Origin: Chloroflexota bacterium
Lineage (GTDB): Bacteria > Chloroflexota > Dehalococcoidia > Tepidiformales > Tepidiformaceae
NCBI GenBank assembly: GCA_963169135.1
Contig: CAUJEQ010000153.1
Coordinates: 1-10,634 of the forward strand
DNA: 10,634 nucleotides
Direction of reading: 5' to 3'
A model generated the notes under the pieces. That model ran no database searches, was not told where the DNA came from, and was given only the letters and a program-made list of their open reading frames with translations. The translations under genes and the position numbers were made by a program. This document shows, piece by piece, positions 5,794-10,634 of this stretch; position 1 is the first letter of the stretch, and each line of letters opens with the position of its first letter.

Positions 5794-6390
5794 TTACGCG
5801 GGAAGCTCTCGCCAGGGCAGTTCGAACAGGCCGACCGGCTCTTCGAATCCGGGGAGCAACGTCGGGCCGAATGCATTGAGCGGGAGTGGCGCGCCGTTGA
5901 TCGCCTCGCGGGCATCGGCAGTGAGCAGGATTTCGCCGCCGTGGGCGTGGCTGCATACGCGGGCAGCGAGATAGACGGCAACGCCGAAGACATCGCCATC
6001 GGCCTCGAGGACGTCACCGTAGTGGATGCCGCAGCGGACCTTGAGGGAGCATTCGGTCGGATTAAGCTCCTCGACGCCACGCTGGGCGGCGACGGCGTGG
6101 GCAATTGCGCCTTCGACCGTATCGAATTCCAGGAGGAACCCATCGCCAAGGCTGCGGACGAGCCGGCCGCCGGTCATAGTCGGCGAGTGGCTGATGGTTG
6201 TCGAAAGGAACTTGAGGAGGCGGTAGGCCTGAATGTCACCAAGCTGGCGAGTGATCCGGAGCGATCCAGCTACATCGATAAGAAGAAGGGCACGCGGTGC
6301 GGTGGTAAGGCCATCGGTACCGGCTGAAAGGGCGGGACTGGTCAACGATCGATCTCCCGTGGTCCGACGATTCGGTGATCTGGCGGCCAC
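5794..6390 (-). CDS. Class III adenylate/guanylate cyclase domain protein with two altered active-site residues
   Basis: This 198-residue soluble protein is one class III cyclase domain (about residues 32-170) after a poorly conserved 30-residue N-terminus. Both metal-binding Asp residues are present 44 residues apart (Asp39 in LLLIDVAGS, Asp83 in RSLGDGFLLEF), exactly as in mammalian adenylyl cyclases. The base-selecting Asp is present (Asp133) and the transition-state Arg is Arg144 in LAARV. Two key residues differ: the adenine-selecting Lys is Arg79 and the transition-state Asn is Tyr140. Class III enzymes act as dimers making cAMP or cGMP from ATP or GTP; here activity may be low, altered or lost. 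The start is GTG at 6390, with no Shine-Dalgarno but with TAGTCT seven bases upstream and a CRP-like palindrome further upstream. It converges on the CoA-binding gene. Confidence 0.88.
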   Translation of the reverse strand: MAARSPNRRTTGDRSLTSPALSAGTDGLTTAPRALLLIDVAGSLRITRQLGDIQAYRLLKFLSTTISHSPTMTGGRLVRSLGDGFLLEFDTVEGAIAHAVAAQRGVEELNPTECSLKVRCGIHYGDVLEADGDVFGVAVYLAARVCSHAHGGEILLTADAREAINGAPLPLNAFGPTLLPGFEEPVGLFELPWRELPA

Positions 6391-6403
6391 GGCTATCAGA
6401 CTA
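6391..6403 (-). promoter_or_regulatory. -10 box of the cyclase gene (near-leaderless start)
   Basis: On the minus strand TAGTCT (6403-6398) is followed by seven bases and then the GTG at 6390. Normal spacing puts the transcription start at about 6391, one base before the start codon. The -35 position (around 6426-6421) is poor and is overlapped by the TGTGA-N6-TCACA palindrome, as expected for an activator-dependent promoter. Confidence 0.55.
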
Positions 6404-6423
6404 ACGGTGGATGGGCGTCATCT

Positions 6424-6441
6424 CTGTGAGAACAGTCACAG
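6424..6441. promoter_or_regulatory. CRP/FNR-family-like operator, TGTGA-N6-TCACA
   Basis: The sequence CTGTGAGAACAGTCACAG is a perfect palindrome at its six outer bases on each side and matches the TGTGA-N6-TCACA consensus known for E. coli and mycobacterial CRP. Its centre (6432.5) is 41.5 bases upstream of the transcription start predicted for the cyclase gene, the class II activator position. A second overlapping dyad, GTCACAGTGAC (6435-6445), is also present. The factor is inferred; no crp-like gene lies in the window. Confidence 0.6.
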
Positions 6442-6465
6442 TGACGTGCCGCAAGTGGCCGGCGG

Positions 6466-6481
6466 GCCCCGAAATAGGGGC
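6466..6481 (-). other. Short hairpin downstream of the phosphatase gene
   Basis: GCCCC (6466-6470) and GGGGC (6477-6481) flank a six-base A/T-rich loop just past the phosphatase stop at 6488. The 5-bp stem without a T-run is a weak terminator candidate at best, but it is the only 3' structure separating this gene from the cyclase control region. Confidence 0.35.
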
Positions 6482-6487
6482 ATTCCC

Positions 6488-7303
6488 TTAGTCCGCGGAC
6501 TGAAAGAGTTCGTGGTAGAGATAGTCCCAGACCGCCCGGTCCGGTGCGGCGAGGAGGCCTCCGTCGCGGTGGATGGGACGATACGGGGTGCCATCGAGGC
6601 GGGCGGAGTAGCCCCCGGCCTCGGCCTGGAGCAGGGTTCCGGCGGCGTGGTCCCAGGGGAGGGTGCGCTGGTAGAGGGAGAAGTCGAGCGTCCCGCGGAC
6701 GAGTTCGACGTAGTCGCCGGCGGCATGGGACTGGCGGTGGCGCTCGAACAGGCCCCGGCGGGCGTTCAGGTGCTCGCGGAGAGGCGGCGGGAAGAATTTC
6801 GTGGCCATGGCTCCCCGGAGCGCGGCGGTGGAGCCCGGGACGGTCACCGCCAGGCGTTCGCCGTTGAGCCAGGCGCCGGACCCGCATTCCGCGGTGGCGG
6901 TGTGGCCGGCGTTTGGGTCGTGGATCCAGCCCATACGTGTCTCGCCACGCAAGACGAGCGCAACGATGACGCCGAACGCTGCGCGGCCGGCAACGAAGTT
7001 CGAGGTCCCATCGAGGGGGTCGATCACCCAGACGGGATCATCGCCAGCCATGAGGTCGTGGACGGCCGGGTCAGCAGCCGCAGCCTCCTCGCCGATGACG
7101 ACGGACCAGGGGAGCAAGCCGCGGAGTGCGGTGGCGAGGCGGCGCTCCATGGCCTCATCCGCGACGGTGACCAGGTCGCCGGGGGAGGACTTCTGGCGGA
7201 TATCGGCGGTGCCGAGGTGGCGGAAACGGGGGATGATCTCGATGGCGGCGGCCTCGGCGATGAGCCCGGCCACTCTCGCGGCATCGAATTTCGGAATGGT
7301 CAC
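6488..7303 (-). CDS. Inositol monophosphatase family phosphatase
   Basis: This 271-residue protein has the full metal-binding set of the Mg-dependent, Li-sensitive phosphatase superfamily: VIGEEAA (Glu72/Glu73), WVIDPLDGTSNF (Asp95, Asp98, with Gly99-Thr100 binding phosphate), and the late LPWDHAAG (Asp218). Length is normal for IMPase, histidinol-phosphatase (HisN type) and related enzymes. Known reaction: hydrolysis of a phosphomonoester such as myo-inositol-1-phosphate, fructose-1,6-bisphosphate, histidinol phosphate or 3'-phosphoadenosine phosphates, using two or three Mg ions in the cytoplasm. The sequence does not fix the substrate, and no his or inositol genes are adjacent. The start is GTG at 7303, overlapping the upstream thioredoxin-like stop in GTGA; there is no Shine-Dalgarno, so initiation probably depends on coupling to that gene. 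Confidence 0.9.
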   Translation of the reverse strand: MTIPKFDAARVAGLIAEAAAIEIIPRFRHLGTADIRQKSSPGDLVTVADEAMERRLATALRGLLPWSVVIGEEAAAADPAVHDLMAGDDPVWVIDPLDGTSNFVAGRAAFGVIVALVLRGETRMGWIHDPNAGHTATAECGSGAWLNGERLAVTVPGSTAALRGAMATKFFPPPLREHLNARRGLFERHRQSHAAGDYVELVRGTLDFSLYQRTLPWDHAAGTLLQAEAGGYSARLDGTPYRPIHRDGGLLAAPDRAVWDYLYHELFQSAD

Positions 7304-7965
7304 GGAGCGTAGGGGACCCCGGCTTTGGTGAGGAATTCTCCGAGTTCTTGCTCGGTGACCCGGCCGGTCTTCATGGCGCGGAGGACGCCATCCTTGTCGA
7401 CGAAGAATGTGCTGGGCATGCCGGCGACGCGGTAGTGGTCGGCGACGGAGCCGCTGGCGTCGAGGACGGCCGGGTAGCCGGCGCCGAGCTCATCGAGGAT
7501 GCCGACGGCCTTGTCCTGCGATTCGAGGAAGTTGACGCCGAGGAAGACGACCTGATCGCCAAGGGCTTCCTGGGCTTCGAGGAAGTCGGGGATTTCGGCC
7601 TTGCAGGGGCCGCACCAGCTGGCGTACCAGTTCACGACGACGGCCTGGCCGCGGTAGTCCTTGAGCTCGCGGACGACGGAAGTGTCGCGGGCGTCGACGA
7701 GGGCGAAGTTAGGGGCAGTCTGGCCGATGACCGGGCGGTTGGGGTCCAGCGGGCCGGTATCGGGGTAGGGGTTGGGGACGCCGGAAAGGCCCGGGACGGT
7801 GGCCGCCGGTTCGTTTCCATTACCGTCGTCACCGCCGGAAACGAAGAGATAGACGCCAACGGCAAGGGCGGCAATCACGGCGAGGCCAAGGATCGCGTAG
7901 CCGGCGGGGTTGCGGCGGGCGGCGGATGGAGACGGGGGCGCGGAAGTCTCGGGAGAGTCGGACAT
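7300..7965 (-). CDS. Membrane-anchored TlpA/ResA-like thioredoxin-fold protein
   Basis: This 221-residue protein has an N-terminal cytoplasmic tail, a single anchor helix (about 22-42), a Gly/Pro/Asp-rich linker, and a thioredoxin-fold domain from about residue 78. Seen: IGQTAPNFAL, VVVNWYASWCGPCKAEIP with the redox pair Cys118 and Cys121, and GMPSTFFVDKDG with the cis-proline Pro184 opposite the active site. This is the AhpC/TSA-Redoxin, TlpA/ResA/CcmG type; such proteins work outside the membrane, often reducing apocytochrome c or CuA sites. No cytochrome c maturation genes are nearby, so the partner is unknown. The frame extends to an ATG at 7998, but the ATG at 7965 is preferred because TACCAT lies nine bases upstream and the extra 11 residues would span that -10. 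It forms an operon with the phosphatase through a 4-nt overlap. Confidence 0.88.
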   Translation of the reverse strand: MSDSPETSAPPSPSAARRNPAGYAILGLAVIAALAVGVYLFVSGGDDGNGNEPAATVPGLSGVPNPYPDTGPLDPNRPVIGQTAPNFALVDARDTSVVRELKDYRGQAVVVNWYASWCGPCKAEIPDFLEAQEALGDQVVFLGVNFLESQDKAVGILDELGAGYPAVLDASGSVADHYRVAGMPSTFFVDKDGVLRAMKTGRVTEQELGEFLTKAGVPYAP

Positions 7966-7980
7966 TGTGCTTCGATGGTA
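7966..7980 (-). promoter_or_regulatory. Proximal -10 box of the thioredoxin-like gene
   Basis: On the minus strand TACCAT (7980-7975) is followed by nine bases and the ATG at 7965, with no Shine-Dalgarno between them. This supports the shorter start and a leaderless or near-leaderless mRNA for the thioredoxin-phosphatase operon. Confidence 0.45.
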
Positions 7981-7991
7981 GCAGTAAGCGA

Positions 7992-8022
7992 CGTTCATTC
8001 GCCGTTAACTCGAAGCGTTAAT
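7992..8022 (+). promoter_or_regulatory. Pho-box-like direct repeats upstream of the response regulator
   Basis: Three 7-base repeats lie in the same orientation: CGTTCAT (7992-7998), CGTTAAC (8003-8009) and CGTTAAT (8016-8022). The first two have the 7+4 (11-bp) period of PhoB-type boxes. The second ends nine bases before the TAATAT -10, the place where Pho boxes substitute for a -35; the third overlaps the -10. Together with a PhoB-type regulator as the next gene, this suggests autoregulation. The divergent thioredoxin-like gene could share the site. Confidence 0.5.
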
Positions 8023-8032
8023 ATCGAAGGAG
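8019..8032 (+). promoter_or_regulatory. -10 box of the two-component operon (leaderless start)
   Basis: TAATAT (8019-8024) ends eight bases before the ATG at 8033. AAGGAG (8027-8032) abuts the ATG with zero spacing, too close to work as a Shine-Dalgarno for it, and no alternative start lies a usable distance downstream. A leaderless mRNA is the simpler reading. Confidence 0.5.
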
Positions 8033-8740
8033 ATGACAGCAGCCACCGCGGCGGCCCCCCGGGTACTGGTCGTAGAAGACGAAGAATCGTTGTTGTTCAC
8101 GCTTGCGCACAACCTGAAGCGCGAGGGGTACACGGTGGTGACGGCCTCGCGCGGGGACGATGGCCTGAGGCTGGCTCGGGAGCAAAAGCCGGACCTTATC
8201 CTGCTGGACGTGATGCTCCCGGGGATCGACGGGATCCAGGTTTGCCGGATGCTCCGGCGCGACTCGGACGTCCCGATCATCATGTTGACGGCGCTGGGCG
8301 GGGAAAGCGACCGGGTGGCGGGGCTCGATACGGGGGCGGATGACTACATGCCCAAGCCGTTCGGGATGCGAGAGCTGATGGCGCGGGTACGGGCACTCTT
8401 GCGGCGCTCCGGGGCGCGGGCGCAGCCGGACACGGGGCCCACGGTGGTGATCTCGGGTGATCTGCAGGTGGACCGGGAGCGGCGCGAAGTGGTCCGCGGG
8501 GGCAAGGTACTCCGGATGAAGCCGAAGGAGTTCGAACTCCTGTTATTCTTCCTGCAACACCCGGGACGGGTGTTCTCGCGGGAGCAGATCCTCGATGAGG
8601 TGTGGGGCTACGACTTCTACGGCGGGCCTCGGACGGTGGATGTCCACATTCGCTGGTTGCGCCAGAAGGTCGAAGACGACCCCGCGAACCCGGTGCGGAT
8701 CCGGACCATCCGTGGGAGCGGCTATCTCTTCGAAGGCTAG
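8033..8740 (+). CDS. OmpR/PhoB-family response regulator
   Basis: This 235-residue regulator has a receiver domain (about 10-125) and a winged-helix DNA-binding domain (about 140-235). Seen in the receiver: acidic pocket Asp16/Glu17 in VVEDEE, phosphoacceptor Asp59 in LILLDVMLPG, switch residues Thr86 and Tyr105, and Lys108 in MPKPFG. The effector domain ends with the recognition region GGPRTVDVHIRWLRQKVEDD and the wing hairpin RTIRGSGYLFEG, typical of PhoB, PhoP and RegX3. It is phosphorylated by its cognate kinase, encoded 3 nt downstream, and then binds direct repeats as a dimer. Pho-box-like repeats upstream suggest it controls its own promoter. A phosphate-response role is inferred from architecture; no pst or phoU genes are in view. 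The start at 8033 is supported by TAATAT eight bases upstream. Confidence 0.93.
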   Translation: MTAATAAAPRVLVVEDEESLLFTLAHNLKREGYTVVTASRGDDGLRLAREQKPDLILLDVMLPGIDGIQVCRMLRRDSDVPIIMLTALGGESDRVAGLDTGADDYMPKPFGMRELMARVRALLRRSGARAQPDTGPTVVISGDLQVDRERREVVRGGKVLRMKPKEFELLLFFLQHPGRVFSREQILDEVWGYDFYGGPRTVDVHIRWLRQKVEDDPANPVRIRTIRGSGYLFEG

Positions 8741-8743
8741 ACG

Positions 8744-10099
8744 ATGAGACGCGACCTCGCCTTGCGCGGGGCCGTGGTGGGGCTTGCCAGCGGGATTGCG
8801 GGGCTTGGCGTTGGGCTGTTACTGCGCGAACCAAGTGCACTCTGGGCGTATAGCAGCATCGCGGTGGCGGTCGTCGCAACGCTCGCCGGGTACCTGGCGC
8901 TGCGACGGCCGGCGGCGGCCCTGCGGACGGTGGTGGAGGCGTCGGGGCGGATTGCCGACGGGGAACTGGCCCAACGGGTGCCAGACCAGCCCGGACCCGC
9001 TGGAGAATTGACGAGCGCCTTCAACGCGATGGCGGGGCGGGTGGAGGAGCTGTTCGAGAACGTCGCCGCCGAAGAAGCACGCCTGGAAGCGGTCTTCGAT
9101 GCATCGACTGACGCCATGGTGGCCTTGCGCGCGGACACACGTGTGAGCTTCCTGAACCCGGCGGCGGTGGGGCTGTTCGGGGGCACCATGGGTGAGGCGA
9201 TCGGCCGCCCGCTGATCGAAACGGCGCGAGACTACGAGCTGGACGCGCTCGTCCGCCGGGTGATAGCGGACCCGGCGCGGGGCGCAACCGAGGTGGTGAC
9301 ATTCGGCCCAAACCGCACACCGCTCCGTGCTGCGGCGCTGCCGATCCGGGAAGGGGGCGACTGGGCGGTGCTCCTGATGCTGACGGACCTGACGGACGTG
9401 CAGCGCGTGGACCAGGTGCGCCGGGACTTCGTGAGCAACGTTTCGCACGAATTGCGGACGCCGCTCGCATCGATCCGGGCGCTGGCCGAGACGATGGAGG
9501 GGGGCGTTGACGCGGAAGAACAGCCGGAGTTCTTGCGGCGCATCCGGCAGCAGGTGGAGCGGTTGACGACACTGGTGAACGAGCTGCTGGACCTTTCGCG
9601 GATCGAATCCGGGGCGATCACGCTGCAGCCCGGGAATGTGGATCTGGAGGAGCTTGTCGCGGAAGCGGCATCGCTTTTGCGGGCGCGGGCGGAGCCACTC
9701 GGAGTCACGATCGTGGATGACGGGTGCGCCCAGACAGTTGAGGCCGACCGGGCCTCGTTGTTGCGCGTGGTGAGCAACCTGCTCGACAACGCAATCAAGT
9801 TCAGCCCACCGGGGGGCACGGTCCGGGTTTCGGCGACCGATGAGGGTCCGCTGGTAGCGCTTTCGGTGAAGGACGACGGCCCGGGGATCAAGGAGCAGAA
9901 CCTTGAGCGGGTGTTCGAGCGGTTCTACAAGGGCGACTCGTCGCGCGCCGAGCCGGGCGTGGGACTGGGGCTCGCGATCGTGAAGCACCTGGTGCGGGCC
10001 CACGGGGGCACGGCCACCGTCGAGAGCAGCCCCGGCGCCGGGGCGAGGTTCACCGTGAGATTCCCCAGGCAGTTCGTGGGGCGCCGCCGGGAGCCGTAG
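8744..10099 (+). CDS. PAS-containing sensor histidine kinase (PhoR/SenX3-like architecture)
   Basis: This 451-residue membrane kinase has two transmembrane helices (about 7-27 and 34-53) joined by only about six residues, so it has almost no extracytoplasmic sensor. Next come a HAMP region (about 54-107), a PAS domain (about 112-218), the HisKA dimerisation helix with the phosphoacceptor His235 in FVSNVSHELRTPLASI, and a HATPase_c domain. The latter shows the N box (NLLDNAIKFSP, Asn349), G1 box (DDGPGIKE), F box (FERFYKGD) and G2 box (GVGLGLAIVKHL). It autophosphorylates and passes the phosphate to the regulator 3 nt upstream. TM hairpin plus PAS without a periplasmic domain is the layout of PhoR and SenX3, which sense through partner proteins such as PhoU. 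The ATG at 8744 follows GAAGG by seven bases. Confidence 0.93.
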   Translation: MRRDLALRGAVVGLASGIAGLGVGLLLREPSALWAYSSIAVAVVATLAGYLALRRPAAALRTVVEASGRIADGELAQRVPDQPGPAGELTSAFNAMAGRVEELFENVAAEEARLEAVFDASTDAMVALRADTRVSFLNPAAVGLFGGTMGEAIGRPLIETARDYELDALVRRVIADPARGATEVVTFGPNRTPLRAAALPIREGGDWAVLLMLTDLTDVQRVDQVRRDFVSNVSHELRTPLASIRALAETMEGGVDAEEQPEFLRRIRQQVERLTTLVNELLDLSRIESGAITLQPGNVDLEELVAEAASLLRARAEPLGVTIVDDGCAQTVEADRASLLRVVSNLLDNAIKFSPPGGTVRVSATDEGPLVALSVKDDGPGIKEQNLERVFERFYKGDSSRAEPGVGLGLAIVKHLVRAHGGTATVESSPGAGARFTVRFPRQFVGRRREP

Positions 10100-10179
10100 A
10101 GAGCCCGGGGGAGTGGTGCGGCACCGGGAAGGCGGAATTGGCCCCTCACAATGGATGCCGTCACGGGTAGCATCCCTCG
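10100..10179 (+). promoter_or_regulatory. Promoter region of the DinB-like gene
   Basis: CTCACA (10145-10150) and TAGCAT (10168-10173) are 17 bases apart, and the -10 ends six bases before the ATG at 10180, again suggesting a leaderless mRNA. An inverted repeat, GGATGC (10153-10158) and GCATCC (10170-10175), spans the spacer and the -10 and could be a repressor site. No strong terminator for the kinase gene is seen; only a small GGTGC-G-GCACC dyad is present. Confidence 0.5.
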
Positions 10180-10634
10180 ATGGACGTTGAAACGCGAAAC
10201 AACCTGATCGCCCGGTACCGCTCCGGGTACGACGAAATCCTTGGTGCGCTGGCGGGGATCACACCGGCCGAACTCGACCGCGCGGACGCCGATGGCTGGA
10301 CGGCGCGCCAGGTGGTGCACCACCTGGCGGACAGCGAATGGACCTCGGCGTTGCGGCTGCGGAAGCTGCTGGCCGAGCCGGTACCCGTGCTCTGGGCGTA
10401 CGACGAAGAGCTGTGGTCACGGTCGCTGTTTTACGATCGGCGGCCGATCGAGCCATCGCTGGCAGCACTGAAAGCGGCGCGGGAAACGTCGGCAAGCATC
10501 CTGGAGCATCTCTCCGATGTGGACTGGGCGCGCGAAGGCTGGCACACCGAAAGCGGACGCTACACGGTGGAGCAGTGGCTGGAGATTTACGCGGCGCACG
10601 CATATGAGCACGCTGCCCAGATCCGGCGGGCGCG
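10180..10634 (+). CDS. DinB/YfiT-like four-helix metalloprotein, 3' end cut by window edge
   Basis: The reading frame runs open from the ATG at 10180 to the window end (151 complete codons). Seen: DGWTARQVVHHLADSEW (residues 38-54), the usual first DinB motif with a metal-binding His (His48), a helix-rich middle, and the late EIYAAHAYEHAAQI with His140 and His144 spaced HxxxH. The three His residues form the typical metal triad of the DinB/YfiT superfamily, whose members include bacillithiol- and mycothiol-dependent transferases and many uncharacterised stress proteins. Known of the family: cytoplasmic, four-helix, often Ni- or Zn-binding. Only the last few residues should be missing (typical length 150-175). 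The start is supported by TAGCAT six bases upstream; no Shine-Dalgarno is seen. Confidence 0.85.
   Translation, partial: MDVETRNNLIARYRSGYDEILGALAGITPAELDRADADGWTARQVVHHLADSEWTSALRLRKLLAEPVPVLWAYDEELWSRSLFYDRRPIEPSLAALKAARETSASILEHLSDVDWAREGWHTESGRYTVEQWLEIYAAHAYEHAAQIRRA

Noticed and set aside
6233..7312. Plus-strand open frame antisense to the phosphatase
   Set aside because: The minus strand carries the complete phosphatase metal-binding motifs; the plus frame has only Gly/Val/Asp-rich shadow sequence and would cover the cyclase promoter and CRP-like site.
7966..7998. Longer start (ATG at 7998) for the thioredoxin-like protein
   Set aside because: The extra 11 residues are encoded across the likely -10 (TACCAT) and partly overlap the Pho-box-like repeats; the ATG at 7965 gives a normal anchor-type N-terminus.
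8819..10003. Minus-strand open frame antisense to the histidine kinase
   Set aside because: It has an Arg/Gln/His-rich shadow composition and no domain, while the plus strand encodes all kinase boxes in order.

Overview
The window is GC-rich, densely coding chromosomal DNA with 13 protein genes, of which the first and last are cut by the window edges. No rRNA, tRNA, CRISPR array, insertion sequence or phage gene is visible, and no gene-free stretch exceeds 100 bases. High GC, many GTG starts, an Uma2-family gene, a DUF2269-like membrane protein and many starts that look leaderless (a TANNNT box 6-9 nt before the start codon and no usable Shine-Dalgarno) suggest Chloroflexota, perhaps a Dehalococcoidia/Tepidiforma-like lineage. 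Deinococcota or a deep actinobacterial lineage cannot be excluded. The taxonomic call is inference.

Layout. 1-1529 (+): the end of an enoyl-CoA hydratase/isomerase, a membrane-anchored protein with a degenerate Rieske-like domain, and a four-helix DUF2269-like membrane protein, closed by a strong palindrome (1552-1579) shared with the convergent genes. 1603-3941 (-): two paralogous R2/ferritin-like proteins. The upstream one (2889-3941) has a complete set of candidate di-iron ligands; the downstream one (1603-2811) has lost nearly all of them. A 12-bp hairpin lies between them and a recognisable -35/-10 promoter lies in front. 4036-4605 (-): an Uma2-family nuclease-fold protein, divergent from 4675-5785 (+), a two-helix membrane protein overlapping a small CoA-binding (YccU-type) protein. 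5794-6390 (-): a class III nucleotide cyclase domain protein, converging on the CoA-binding gene with an 8-nt gap. A perfect TGTGA-N6-TCACA palindrome lies upstream at the class II CRP-activator distance. 6488-7965 (-): a TlpA/ResA-like thioredoxin and an inositol-monophosphatase-family phosphatase, joined by a GTGA overlap. 8033-10099 (+): an OmpR/PhoB-type response regulator and a PAS-containing histidine kinase without an extracytoplasmic sensor domain, preceded by Pho-box-like direct repeats. 10180-end (+): the start of a DinB/YfiT-like protein.

How the parts may work together. The response regulator and kinase form a standard two-component pair resembling PhoB-PhoR or RegX3-SenX3, possibly autoregulated through the repeats. 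The cyclase and its CRP-like site suggest a feedback cAMP-type circuit, although two of the cyclase's six usual active-site residues are replaced. The most unusual protein unit is the R2-like pair, which looks like one catalytic di-iron subunit plus one scaffold subunit.
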